From an uncultured bacterium (GTDB lineage Bacteria; Cyanobacteriota; Vampirovibrionia; Gastranaerophilales; Gastranaerophilaceae): a stretch of 64,000 nucleotides of DNA. Each line of letters begins with the position of its first letter. Position 1 is the stretch's first letter. Under the pieces are notes generated by a model. It saw only the letters and a list, made by a program, of their open reading frames with translations, was not told where the DNA came from and searched no databases. The position numbers were made by a program, and so were the translations under genes. The stretch spans positions 26,877-90,876 of the forward strand of contig CANAIK010000002.1 in NCBI GenBank assembly GCA_947361225.1, read 5' to 3'. Below, piece by piece: positions 38,054-48,342 of the stretch.

Positions 38054-39331
38054 ATGAAAAAAAAGTTTAATAAAAAACAAATATTAATTTTTATACTGCT
38101 TTTTTTGAATGTTGTTTTTCTTTTTTTAATAAGCTGTAATAATTCACAACTAGAAGATATTGAGCGCATTCAAAAAAACGGCTATATAAACGAAAAGGAA
38201 CTAAGTCCCAGGGAACTTTTCCTTGATTGTTATTCAACAATTAAACACAACTATTATTCCAGGGATTTAAATAAACAAGACTGGTCAAGATGGAAAAAAA
38301 GATACTTAAATCAAATCCAAACCAAAGAAGACGCTTATGTTGCGATTAATTCAATGATTCAATCTTTAAACGACCCTTATTCTAAGTTTTTATCCAAAGA
38401 AGAATTTTTAGCTCAAAACAACGCAATAAACTCAAAATTCAAAGGAATCGGGATTAATATCGCCTCGGTTTCAGGAAAAATTTATATTGTTAATGTAATT
38501 GAGAATACTCCTGCCTATAATAACAACATAAAACCCGGGGATATTATTCTAAAAATCAATAATACGGATATTTCCGGTCAATCGATTTATCAAATCACCC
38601 AATTAATTCGAGGGGATAAAAATCAGAATGTTGAACTTGAAATACTAAGAGAAGGAGAAAAATTTAAGAAAAATTTAAGATTGGAAGAAATAAAAATTAA
38701 AACCGTTGAATATAAAAAACTCGATAATGAGCTCGGATACATTAAAATTTCAAGTTTTATAGGGGTAAACACCCCTAAAGAATTTATTATTGCGCTTAAT
38801 CGATTATCGGATACAAATGCTTTAATTATTGATTTAAGAGGAAACTCAGGCGGGCTTTTCCAGAATGCAATTGCGATTTCGAATCTTTTTATAAAAAAAG
38901 GAACGATTGTTCAAGTAATTGCAAGAAACGGTAAGAAAAACACCTATTTAGCAAAAGAAGAAGGATGTATTTACAATAAACCCTTAGCGCTTTTAGTGGA
39001 CGAGGATTCAGCGTCGGCTTCTGAAATTATGTCATCAGCGCTCAAAGACAACAAAAGAGCGGTTTTAATCGGAACAAAAACTTATGGCAAGGGTTTAGTT
39101 CAACAAATTTATCCAATGCCCAACAGTTCGGGTTTAAACTTAACAATTGCAAAATACCTTACTCCTAAAGGGGTTGATATTAATAAAAAAGGAATTAATC
39201 CTAATTATCAGGTTAATTATTCAATTAGTGATTATACAAACAAAACCGATTCACAACTTGATTATGCAAAAAAATACTTAAGAGAGACACTAAAAAAAGG
39301 AGAGAACAACAATGTTATCGGATTTAATTAA
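38054..39331 (+). CDS. C-terminal processing peptidase (S41, PDZ)
   Basis: DLRGNSGGLFQNAIAISNLF, VDEDSASASEIMSSALKDNKRAVLIGTKTYGKGLVQ. Confidence 0.92.
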   Translation: MKKKFNKKQILIFILLFLNVVFLFLISCNNSQLEDIERIQKNGYINEKELSPRELFLDCYSTIKHNYYSRDLNKQDWSRWKKRYLNQIQTKEDAYVAINSMIQSLNDPYSKFLSKEEFLAQNNAINSKFKGIGINIASVSGKIYIVNVIENTPAYNNNIKPGDIILKINNTDISGQSIYQITQLIRGDKNQNVELEILREGEKFKKNLRLEEIKIKTVEYKKLDNELGYIKISSFIGVNTPKEFIIALNRLSDTNALIIDLRGNSGGLFQNAIAISNLFIKKGTIVQVIARNGKKNTYLAKEEGCIYNKPLALLVDEDSASASEIMSSALKDNKRAVLIGTKTYGKGLVQQIYPMPNSSGLNLTIAKYLTPKGVDINKKGINPNYQVNYSISDYTNKTDSQLDYAKKYLRETLKKGENNNVIGFN

Positions 39332-39953
39332 GAATAGAAAAAGTGTTAGAAAATATCTTAATAAACCAATCCCCAGAGAAGATTTAAAAACAATTCTTGA
39401 CGCCGGGTATTTAGCGCCCTCCTGGATGAACAGCCAGCCTTGGAAATTTATCGCAGTTGAGAATCAAGCAACAAAAGATATTCTTTTTGAATTATCAAAC
39501 AATCAACCACAGGTTAAAAACGCTGCTGCTCTTATTGTTTGCGTTGGGGATAAAAACGCTTGGTCTAAAGAAGAATTCTCTCAGGTTTTATTGAATAAAG
39601 GAATAAAAAAAGAAGGGGTGGAAAAAATTTTCTCAATTCCTTTATTATATCCTCCCTTACAAGGAGACAATATGACCCTTTTAAGAACGGTTGAACAAGT
39701 GACTTACGGGGTTTCTTATATGATGTTACAAGCATATGACTTGGGAATCGATTCTTGTATTATAGGAGCGTTGTTTAATGAAATGACAACTAAAAACCCC
39801 GAAGTTGAACAAAAAGCAAAAGAAGTTCTAAATCTTAAAGAAAACGATGTAATAACTACAATTATCGCTCTTGGATACGCAAAAGACAAAGAAAAAACAG
39901 AAAAACAAAGAAAAGATTACAACAAAGTTGTGTTTTTCGAAAAAATTGATTGA
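39312..39953 (+). CDS. Nitroreductase family protein
   Basis: LIKNRKSVRKYLNKPIPREDLKTILDAGYLAPSWMNSQPWKF. Confidence 0.9.
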   Translation: MLSDLIKNRKSVRKYLNKPIPREDLKTILDAGYLAPSWMNSQPWKFIAVENQATKDILFELSNNQPQVKNAAALIVCVGDKNAWSKEEFSQVLLNKGIKKEGVEKIFSIPLLYPPLQGDNMTLLRTVEQVTYGVSYMMLQAYDLGIDSCIIGALFNEMTTKNPEVEQKAKEVLNLKENDVITTIIALGYAKDKEKTEKQRKDYNKVVFFEKID

Positions 39954-40070
39954 CAAATAAATTTTTTTAGTATAATATATAACAATAGAATTTATATAAA
40001 TAGTATAAAAACTTTGTTATATATTAATAAACCAAAAACATTTTTAGAGCACGTTCTTGAGTGCTCTTTT
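39950..40070 (+). ncRNA. Candidate small RNA or promoter-terminator unit
   Basis: TTGACA (39950) and TATAAT (39971), then AGAGCAC-GTTCTTGA-GTGCTCTTTTTATT terminator with no CDS between; 12-bp IR TAATATATAACA/TGTTATATATTA. Confidence 0.45.
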
Positions 40071-40072
40071 TA

Positions 40073-40969
40073 TTATGCAATTGTCGGATCGTTAAAAATT
40101 ATCTTCGTACTTTTAAAAAGGCTTTCGTCCTTTATTTGTCTGTAATAATCTTTAGCCAGGATTTCACTGCTTGAAACAAATTCAAAAGAATTCTCCTTAA
40201 GAATTGCAATTAGTTCTTTGGAATTCAAAAAATAATCCTTAACTTTAATATAAAGATTAAATTTTTTATTTTTTTGCTTAAGCTTTAAATAAATGAATTT
40301 GAGCGCATCAAGAAGGTAGATATTGTAGGAAAAATCGATTGAAAAATTAATGTAATAATCGAAATTATTCTTGGTTGCAACTTCAAAATACCCTAGTATC
40401 TTATCTTTGGAGTCATTAAGGAAAATATACTTTCGACACTTATTTCTAAATTGATAAGTTTCTCTTGAGAACAAAAAACGATTAAAAGAGTTGATATTGT
40501 CGTTGTAGAAAGAACAAACTTCTTTAATATTCTCTTTTTTTAGGGGTTTTAGAAACAAACTAAACTCGCCTTTTAAGGAATTAAGTTTGTACAAATGTTC
40601 TTGAGCGCAGTTTCTAAAATTAAGTTCGTTTTTAAAAACATTCAACAAATCCTGCTGTTTATTATCCACAACCGCATAAAAAGACGTTGCCCCCATTGCT
40701 CGATAACGAGAAATTACATAATTCGTAAGTTCATATGCTAAAGAATAAGAATTCTCCTCAAGAATTAGTTTTGTAATTTTAAATCTTGTGTTACTCATAG
40801 AATCTTTGTCCAGGGTTATTAATCCTTTAATTTTTTTGTCTTTTAGAATAACAAAAGTCTCATTTGCAAATTTTAACCTCAAAGGCAATAAATAATTAAC
40901 AAAACAGAAAAAACATCGAAGAAAATTTAAGTTATTATTGGCAAAAATAATATTTTTAATTTCAATCAT
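40073..40969 (-). CDS. Hypothetical protein, GNAT-like
   Basis: ORF track; weak acetyltransferase-like features. Confidence 0.5.
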   Translation of the reverse strand: MIEIKNIIFANNNLNFLRCFFCFVNYLLPLRLKFANETFVILKDKKIKGLITLDKDSMSNTRFKITKLILEENSYSLAYELTNYVISRYRAMGATSFYAVVDNKQQDLLNVFKNELNFRNCAQEHLYKLNSLKGEFSLFLKPLKKENIKEVCSFYNDNINSFNRFLFSRETYQFRNKCRKYIFLNDSKDKILGYFEVATKNNFDYYINFSIDFSYNIYLLDALKFIYLKLKQKNKKFNLYIKVKDYFLNSKELIAILKENSFEFVSSSEILAKDYYRQIKDESLFKSTKIIFNDPTIA

Positions 40970-40978
40970 TAAAAAATC

Positions 40979-41770
40979 CTACTTAAGACATTTTTGATAA
41001 GCAAAAGCGTTGTGGTTGTGGATTGATTCAAATGCCTCAACTTCAACTTCATAAAAGTTAATAATTTGATTATTATCCAACTTGGAAACTATATCTCGAA
41101 TAACATCCTCAACAAACTTTGGATTATTGTAAGCCGTTTCGGTAACGAATTTCTCATCCTCACGTTTTAATAAAGAATAAATTTCACAAGAAGAACAAGA
41201 TTCGCCCAATTTGATTAAATCTTCAAGCCAGATATGATTGTTGTTGTCATAACTTACTTTTATTTTTAAAATCGCCCTTTGATTGTGCGCTCCGTATTCT
41301 GAAATTTCACGAGAACAAGGACAAAGCGTTGTAATTGGGACACGAACAGCTAAATAGAACTTAAAATTGCAGTCGTCATCGACTTCGCCTTCAAAAGAAC
41401 AATCATAACACATATTTGATTGATAACCGCTCACAGGAGCTTGTTTTTCGATAAAATATTTAAAATCGAGTTTTAAATAAGCACTTTTCGCCTCAAGTTT
41501 ATTCTTAATATCAAATAGGATTTTTTCAACATCACTCGCTAGAAGAGCTTTTTTTTGATATTTATTTAAAACTTCAATAAATCGAGACATATGCGTCCCT
41601 CGAAAACAAGAGGGCAAAGAAACGCTGACTGTTGCACGAGAATAGACAATAAGCCCTTCTTTATCGTCTTTTTTCTCAATTTTTAGGGGAATTTCAACTT
41701 CTTTTACCCCAACCCGTTGAATCGGAATATTTCTTTTATCTTTTTGATTCTGAACATCTATCATAATCAT
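40979..41770 (-). CDS. folE2: GTP cyclohydrolase FolE2
   Basis: VSLPSCFRGTHMSRFIEVLN, TTLCPCSREISEYGAHNQRA. Confidence 0.93.
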   Translation of the reverse strand: MIMIDVQNQKDKRNIPIQRVGVKEVEIPLKIEKKDDKEGLIVYSRATVSVSLPSCFRGTHMSRFIEVLNKYQKKALLASDVEKILFDIKNKLEAKSAYLKLDFKYFIEKQAPVSGYQSNMCYDCSFEGEVDDDCNFKFYLAVRVPITTLCPCSREISEYGAHNQRAILKIKVSYDNNNHIWLEDLIKLGESCSSCEIYSLLKREDEKFVTETAYNNPKFVEDVIRDIVSKLDNNQIINFYEVEVEAFESIHNHNAFAYQKCLK

Positions 41771-41785
41771 TTATTCTACTACAAA

Positions 41786-42637
41786 TTAAAGAATTAACGC
41801 AAGAATCATAAGAATTATTGAACCGATTTGAACCCCTGTTGAAGCATATTTTTGGAATTTATTGGCTTCATATAACTTAGCACTTTGAGTAGCATTCGCT
41901 GCCGCCTGGAGTCTTTGGAGCCTTAAATATTCATCGTCTGAGGAAAAATCACGCTGGAATATTTTCCTTTCCAATCGATTGAGTCTCAAACCTACAGGAT
42001 CCTGAGAATAGGTTTTAGAAAACAAAGTTGTCTCCAGTCCTGCAATCTGAATGTAAATATCCGAGTTTTCATATTTATTCTGAGAACCCATATAAGGTTC
42101 AATGTCATTTGTAGGTGAATAAGGCTGTTGAGTATGATAAGAAGGGTTTTTATCCTGTTTTGCAACAACATCTTTTCTAATATATGCTTTTAATCTGTCG
42201 GTTCTAAAGGCTAAATCCCCCTGTTGGGTTGAACCGAAAATTTTCTTCTCTAATCTTTCTAATCGTTTGTAAATATTCTCTTTTTCATAAGTTGATTGAA
42301 ACATTTGATATTCAAGAGCATCGATTTGAGGATAATCAACATCCCCGACTTCACTTTGGGCAATTTCATAAGATTGTTTTTGACTATCCTCAAAATCCTC
42401 GAAACCAAGCGCTTCGTTTAATTTTTTAATTCTTTCTTTTTCGGATAACTTGGAATTGACCGATCCGAAAACGTTGTTTTCTATTCTTGATAATCTTTTT
42501 GAAATATCGTCTTTTGAGTATTCAAAACCCCAAATTGAATTCTCCATTTTTGAAATCTGTGCAATTTCAGCGTTATTTGCCCCGAAAGACAAATTAAAAC
42601 TCATTAATATAAAAACTATGGTTATTATTTTTTTCAT
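41786..42637 (-). CDS. Exported/membrane repeat protein with three RL.RLE.kIFG units
   Basis: RLSRIENNVFGS, RLERLEKKIFGS, RLNRLERKIFQR repeats; signal peptide and C-terminal TM. Confidence 0.75.
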   Translation of the reverse strand: MKKIITIVFILMSFNLSFGANNAEIAQISKMENSIWGFEYSKDDISKRLSRIENNVFGSVNSKLSEKERIKKLNEALGFEDFEDSQKQSYEIAQSEVGDVDYPQIDALEYQMFQSTYEKENIYKRLERLEKKIFGSTQQGDLAFRTDRLKAYIRKDVVAKQDKNPSYHTQQPYSPTNDIEPYMGSQNKYENSDIYIQIAGLETTLFSKTYSQDPVGLRLNRLERKIFQRDFSSDDEYLRLQRLQAAANATQSAKLYEANKFQKYASTGVQIGSIILMILALIL

Positions 42638-42696
42638 ACTAAATATTATATCAATACATTTACTTTTTTTTCTTAGAATTTAGTATTATATCCTAT

Positions 42697-44193
42697 CTAA
42701 ACTGTAGTATATTCTTTAGTTAATTCTATAACCAAATCGCAAAGTGCTTTTTTGTATTGTTCGCACTTTTCTTTTGTTGTAGCTTCGAATCTCAAGGTAA
42801 AAACAGGTTCTGTGTTGCTTTGTCGAATTAGCGCAAAACCGTCATTAAAAATTATTCGAAGTCCGTCAATCGTTATTGTTTCTTTAATTTTGGAGTTAAA
42901 GAACTCATCGTTAATTGTTGTTTCGATTTTTTCCAAAACCTCTTTTTTATATTCATTAGGACAGCTTAATCTTACTTCGTCCGATAAAAAAACCAAATCG
43001 AAGGGTTTTAATAAGGAATTAAGCTTAAAATTAGAATCCTTTATCTTATTCTTAGCAACAATCTCAATTAATCGACATCCGGCATAAATTGCGTCGTCGT
43101 ATCCAAAGTATCTGTCTTTAAAGAATGTATGACCGCTCATTTCGCCTGCCAGGAGCGCTTTTGTTTCTCTCATTTTCGATTTTATATACCCGTGGCCGGT
43201 TTTTGTCATAACTGCATTTGCTCCTAAAGATTCAATTGTGTCGTATAGAACCTGGGAACATTTAACTTCGGATACAATTGTTGGTTTTTCATCGTGGATT
43301 TTTAAAGATTCAATTAAATCGGTTGCATAAATTAATAAAAGTTTATCGCCTGAAATTATTGACCCGTCGGGCGCAATCGCTCCTATTCTATCGGAATCAC
43401 CATCGAAAGCAATCCCTAAATCAGCTTTAGTTTCTACAACTTTTTTTCGAATATCGTCCAGCGTTTTAATATCGGAAGGATTTGGGTGATGATTAGGGAA
43501 GGATCCGTCCGGATTAGAATAAAGTTCAATAACTTGACATCCTAAACTGCGATAAAGTTCGGGCGCTACTATTCCACCTGTTGCATTAGCACTATCGACC
43601 ACAACTTTAATGTTTTTCCCGATTAAACCGAAACTATCGGCGATTTTGCTTTGATAATTGGATATAATATCATATTTTTTACAAAAACCGCTCTTTATTT
43701 GTCTGTAACCTGTGCTATTGTTATAAATATCATTTGTAATTTCTTTAATTTCTTTAATTTGGGTTTCACTTAAACTATGACGTTTAAAAGTCATTTTTAA
43801 TCCGTTATACTGACTTGGATTGTGCGACGCTGTTACAATCAGCGCTCCTTGCACGGTTTTACCTTCCGTAATTTCGGTTTCAATTCTTGCAAATTCACTG
43901 TAATATCCTAGCGGAGTAGGAGCCAATCCAAGGTCGATAATATTTGCCCCTGTGCTTGTAACTCCTTGAATAATTGCTCTTTTTAGCTCCTCGGAATGGG
44001 TCCTTGCATCAGCGCAAACACTAAAAAGCAAACTTTCGGGTTTTATATTCTCATTTGTTTTTTTTAGCTCCCTAAGCGCAAAATTGACATATGCTTTCCC
44101 TACCTGGAAAAAAAGTTCGGAGTTAACTTCGCTTGGAAAAATTCCTCTAATATCGTTTTTTCCAAATGCCCCTAAATTTAAGCTTTTAATCAT
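42697..44193 (-). CDS. Phosphomannomutase/phosphoglucomutase
   Basis: TASHNPSQYNGLKMT, FDGDSDRIGA, GHGYIKSKMRETKALLAGEMSGH. Confidence 0.93.
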   Translation of the reverse strand: MIKSLNLGAFGKNDIRGIFPSEVNSELFFQVGKAYVNFALRELKKTNENIKPESLLFSVCADARTHSEELKRAIIQGVTSTGANIIDLGLAPTPLGYYSEFARIETEITEGKTVQGALIVTASHNPSQYNGLKMTFKRHSLSETQIKEIKEITNDIYNNSTGYRQIKSGFCKKYDIISNYQSKIADSFGLIGKNIKVVVDSANATGGIVAPELYRSLGCQVIELYSNPDGSFPNHHPNPSDIKTLDDIRKKVVETKADLGIAFDGDSDRIGAIAPDGSIISGDKLLLIYATDLIESLKIHDEKPTIVSEVKCSQVLYDTIESLGANAVMTKTGHGYIKSKMRETKALLAGEMSGHTFFKDRYFGYDDAIYAGCRLIEIVAKNKIKDSNFKLNSLLKPFDLVFLSDEVRLSCPNEYKKEVLEKIETTINDEFFNSKIKETITIDGLRIIFNDGFALIRQSNTEPVFTLRFEATTKEKCEQYKKALCDLVIELTKEYTTV

Positions 44194-44287
44194 AAATCCC
44201 CTTTTAGTTTTGTTAATTATTACAAATAATTATATAATAAAAAATAAATTCTGGCATTTTTTGATAATTAATTGTATAATTAACTAT

Positions 44288-45199
44288 ATGGAAAATGAAA
44301 TTTTAATAACAAAACAACAATTCGATAATTTAATCAAATTATCAGGAATCGAAAAATCGAATTCTAAAGAAAACGAACAAGAACTTGTTTCCAAAGCATT
44401 AATTGCCCTGGAGCGCAAATTGAACTATTTTGTCTCCACCAAAAGTTTTTCCAACTCGGATGACACAAATGTTCTTATTGTAGACGACACCGAACTCTCA
44501 ATTTTTCAACTTTCCGTGCTGCTTGAAAAAATCGGGCTTAATGTTTATGTTGCAAGAAACAAAGAGGAAGCTTTAGCTGAATACAAAAAGAAAAATTTTG
44601 ACTTTTTGATTCTTGATCTTTATATGCCTGATTATATCGACGGTTTCGATTTAATTAAAGAGGCAAACAGATTGAGGAATGAAGAAAATAGAGATTTCAA
44701 AATTTGTGTAATTTCAGGAACTGATAATCCAAATATCATTCAAGAGGCATATAAAATGCAAATTGATGATTTTATTCCAAAGGCTCCTCAATGGCACGAA
44801 GATGTTCTTAAATTCATCACTAATTGCAAAAACAAAATTACAAATGACGAATTTAAAAAATATTTCGTTAATGAAAACATTTGTTCTTTGACTTTGTATA
44901 AAATCAACAACGAAAAATATGTTGATAAAATTATCAAAGAGGTTAACTCCAATGTTCTAACCGGAAAACCAAATATAATCTTTAATTTAGAACATATTAA
45001 AATTTTCTCTGATAATTTTGCTAATATTTTTTCGGAAGTTTACAAAGCAACAAGTCAAAAAAACGGGATTTTTGTTCTTGTGAAACCTCCTGAGGATGTT
45101 ATTAAAGCGCTTAATTACGTATTTTTGTCAGACAGCATCAAAATTTTCGATTCTGTTGAAGACGCTGTTGAATACATAGAAATTAATTCAGCGGTTTAA
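44288..45199 (+). CDS. Response regulator receiver fused to a STAS-like domain
   Basis: VLIVDDTELSIFQLSVLLEKIG...FLILDLYMPDYIDGFDLI; C-term NIIFNLEHIKIFSDNFANIFSEVYKATSQKNGIFVLVKPPEDVIKALNYVFLSDSIKIFDSVEDAVEYI. Confidence 0.75.
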   Translation: MENEILITKQQFDNLIKLSGIEKSNSKENEQELVSKALIALERKLNYFVSTKSFSNSDDTNVLIVDDTELSIFQLSVLLEKIGLNVYVARNKEEALAEYKKKNFDFLILDLYMPDYIDGFDLIKEANRLRNEENRDFKICVISGTDNPNIIQEAYKMQIDDFIPKAPQWHEDVLKFITNCKNKITNDEFKKYFVNENICSLTLYKINNEKYVDKIIKEVNSNVLTGKPNIIFNLEHIKIFSDNFANIFSEVYKATSQKNGIFVLVKPPEDVIKALNYVFLSDSIKIFDSVEDAVEYIEINSAV

Positions 45200-46214
45200 T
45201 AATTGTTTCAAGTTCTAAGACATTAAAGGAAAATTTTGGATAATTCTTAATAATTGGACAAAGTTTTCCTTCGTCTTTTTGAGTTGTTATAAAAGTATTA
45301 ATTTTGTGTTGTTGTGCGATTCTAATTAAGTTCTCAACATCTTTTTTTGTGTATTTATGATGGTCTTCAAATTCCACAACACAGGGCAGTTTGTAGAATT
45401 GTCCCGCATAATCGAAAAACTGTTGACTTTGACCAATTGCGCAAAAAGCAATTGCCTTATTAGTGTTTACAACTTGAGCTTTAGTTAGGGCGTTGTATAT
45501 TTTTTTGGGTTTTATTAAAACAATTTTTTCAATCGGTCTATCGAATTTTTTTATCCAATTAAGAGCGTCTAAAAAGTTGTTATCGTTCTTATTAATTAAA
45601 ACAACTTCATCCGCACGCTCAAGTTCTGAAACAGGCTCTCTTAAAGGACCTTTGGGTAATAAATGATTATTTCCAAAACGCATTTTAGAATCAACAAGAA
45701 TAAAAGTTTTGTCTTTTTTTATGGTTCTGTTCGAAAACCCGTCGTCTAGAATAATTGTATCAACTTGAAATTTTTCAATAGCATAACTAGAGGCTTTTAT
45801 TTTGGATTTGCAAATAATTATCGGACAATCGACTTTTTTTGCAAGCTGAAAAGGCTCATCCCCGCACAACAATCCGTTATCGAAATAAATTTTATTATAA
45901 TCTCGAATTAAAACAGGGTTTTTAGTTGAAACCTTAGCGCCATAGCCCCTTGAAACTATTGCGATTTTTTTTCCTTGTAAACTTCGAGCAAGTTCCGACA
46001 CAAAAGGGGTTTTTCCAACTCCGCCCGTTGTTAAGTTCCCAACGCAAATAACATAAGCGTTAACTTTTTTTTCTTTCAATATTTTTTTTCGATATAAAAA
46101 ATTTTTTAAGTTAATTATATTCTTATAAAAAAATTCAGCCCCTAAAAGCCCCAAATTTAGTAATATTGGAGCTTTTTTTCTGTTATAGTTGATATCATTA
46201 ATTAAGTTTATCAT
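45183..46214 (-). CDS. lpxK: Tetraacyldisaccharide 4'-kinase
   Basis: VGNLTTGGVGKTPFVSELA, ILDDGFSNRTIKKD, LLPKGPLREPVSEL. Confidence 0.94.
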   Translation of the reverse strand: MINLINDINYNRKKAPILLNLGLLGAEFFYKNIINLKNFLYRKKILKEKKVNAYVICVGNLTTGGVGKTPFVSELARSLQGKKIAIVSRGYGAKVSTKNPVLIRDYNKIYFDNGLLCGDEPFQLAKKVDCPIIICKSKIKASSYAIEKFQVDTIILDDGFSNRTIKKDKTFILVDSKMRFGNNHLLPKGPLREPVSELERADEVVLINKNDNNFLDALNWIKKFDRPIEKIVLIKPKKIYNALTKAQVVNTNKAIAFCAIGQSQQFFDYAGQFYKLPCVVEFEDHHKYTKKDVENLIRIAQQHKINTFITTQKDEGKLCPIIKNYPKFSFNVLELETIIKPLN

Positions 46215-46223
46215 AATTTTTTC

Positions 46224-47588
46224 TTAGAACATTAATCTAAACAACAAGAATCTTTTGTTTAGTTTTTCTGAGAATTTTTTAACGTTTTTCGTAATAATAT
46301 TAATATCCTTAACCGTGGATTTTAATTTTAGTTTTTCATTCTCATCCAATTTGTTGTAATCGTCCATTATTTTTGAAATATTGCAAGTGATATTAGACAA
46401 ATTAGAAACAGTTGACGTAATATCCTCTTTAAGTTTTTCATCTTTTGTATATTCATTAACATAAGATGAAATTTCATTTAAGTTTCTTACGGTTTCATTA
46501 ATATTATAGATAATTTCATCGGTTTGATCATCAGATAGAATTTTATTAATATTCGCTGACATTTCCCCGATTTGTTTAATACTTCCAACAACATCGTTCT
46601 TTAGGGTTTCATCGGTTATAATTTTATTTAAATTATTCGATAGAATTGTTAGGCTGTTAATTAAATCTTCCGATTGATTAATTAAACCTTCAAGTTCGGT
46701 TTTGCTTGAATCAATTAAAGCTGAGGCTTTATCAAGAGTGGTATTTGCGCTTTTGGTTAGAACCCTTATATTATCAACAGAACTTTTAATGTTTCCGATA
46801 AACTCATCAGATAGAATTTCTGTCACTTTATCGTTCGTTTCAAGCATTGCTTTGGTCGCACGGAAACCTAAGTCCATAAAATCTGACAATCTTATTGGTT
46901 CAACAACCGTGTATTTTAAATCCTCTCTAGGTGTTTGAGGGATTTCCCCGTCTTGCAAACTAAAAATTATTTTGTCGTTCTTAATCTTGAATTGAATAGC
47001 GTCTTTATCCAGAATTAAACCCGGTAAAGTAATAACATAGGATAATTTAACGACATTTTTTGTTTTAATTTTTTGTCTTAGTTCATAAGGCAGCTGGGAT
47101 TTATTTATAACTTCAAAATCAACAACCCTGCCGATTTCCGCTAAACCTTTGGATAATTCCATAAAAATCGGTTGTTCTTTTTGAATATTTACAGTGGAAG
47201 TTGCACTTGGAGAATAAATTATCTCGGTTTTAGGGGGAGTAACTTCTAAGAATTGTTCTCCGATTATTCCTGATTGCTGGATGGAAATTGTTGACGCAAG
47301 AGGAATCTTAACCCCTTTTTCAACCACAACAAAACGAACTTTGACGTAGCTGTCTTTCCCTTGAATTACGGGTGTAATATCTTCAATTTGTCCGATTCTA
47401 AGCCCCATCATTTGGACTTGAGAACCCGCCCTTATCCCGTTAACATCACGAAACGCTAAATCAATACGTTCCCCTGAGGATAAACTTCGACCTTTTACCC
47501 ATAAAACCGTAAAAATTAGAATAGATATGGCGCTTAGGGTCAAAATTCCCACTTTTATTGTTGATGCGTATTTTCCTTTTTTATCCAT
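46224..47588 (-). CDS. MlaD/MCE family protein
   Basis: FRDVNGIRAGSQVQMMGLRIGQIEDI MCE motif. Confidence 0.9.
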   Translation of the reverse strand: MDKKGKYASTIKVGILTLSAISILIFTVLWVKGRSLSSGERIDLAFRDVNGIRAGSQVQMMGLRIGQIEDITPVIQGKDSYVKVRFVVVEKGVKIPLASTISIQQSGIIGEQFLEVTPPKTEIIYSPSATSTVNIQKEQPIFMELSKGLAEIGRVVDFEVINKSQLPYELRQKIKTKNVVKLSYVITLPGLILDKDAIQFKIKNDKIIFSLQDGEIPQTPREDLKYTVVEPIRLSDFMDLGFRATKAMLETNDKVTEILSDEFIGNIKSSVDNIRVLTKSANTTLDKASALIDSSKTELEGLINQSEDLINSLTILSNNLNKIITDETLKNDVVGSIKQIGEMSANINKILSDDQTDEIIYNINETVRNLNEISSYVNEYTKDEKLKEDITSTVSNLSNITCNISKIMDDYNKLDENEKLKLKSTVKDINIITKNVKKFSEKLNKRFLLFRLMF

Positions 47589-47603
47589 TTATTTATCCCT
47601 TAA

Positions 47604-48330
47604 CTACCTGGATGCTATATTCATCGGTCCTTGTATTGAAGCACTCACAAATTGTCTTGCGTATTCGTTTTCTCCCGATAAAAGCTCCTCAACACTGCCT
47701 GAAAAAACAATGTCTCCTTGATATAGCATTATAACAGAATCCACCGCTCTTTTGATAGTTGATAATTGATGAGTTACAACTATGCAAGCGGCGTTTAGTT
47801 CTTTTTTCAATCTTACAATATAATCTTCAATCATTGTACTTGTTACAGGGTCTAAACCCGCAGTTGGTTCATCGAAAAGAATTATATTAGGATTTGTAAC
47901 GATTGCACGGGCAAACCCGACCCTTTTTTGCATTCCTCCCGATAATTCGCTTGGAAATTTGTCCTCAATCCCTTCTAAACCAACCATTCTCAACTTATCC
48001 CCAACAATTTTTGCAATTTCTTCCTTGGAATATTTTCCCCTAAATTCTTTTCTTTCAACTAAAGGAAAAGCAATATTATCGAAAACATTCAAAAAATCAA
48101 ACAGCGCACTATATTGAAAAGCCATTGCAACTTCTGATTCTTTAGGATAAATTATTTCCCCTTGATTGGAAGATAAGATTCCTGAAATTATTTTTAATAA
48201 AGTTGATTTTCCGCTCCCTGAAAACCCTACAACACCAAGAGTTTTGCCGTTTTCAATTTCAAAAGAAATATTATCTAAAACTTTTTTTCCATCGAATATT
48301 TTAACTAAATTCTTAACAGTTAATGCCATA
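47604..48330 (-). CDS. MlaF-type ABC ATP-binding protein
   Basis: GFSGSGKSTLLKIISG, LSGGMQKRVGFARAI; between MCE and permease genes. Confidence 0.9.
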
Positions 48331-48342
48331 AAAAACCCTTTT

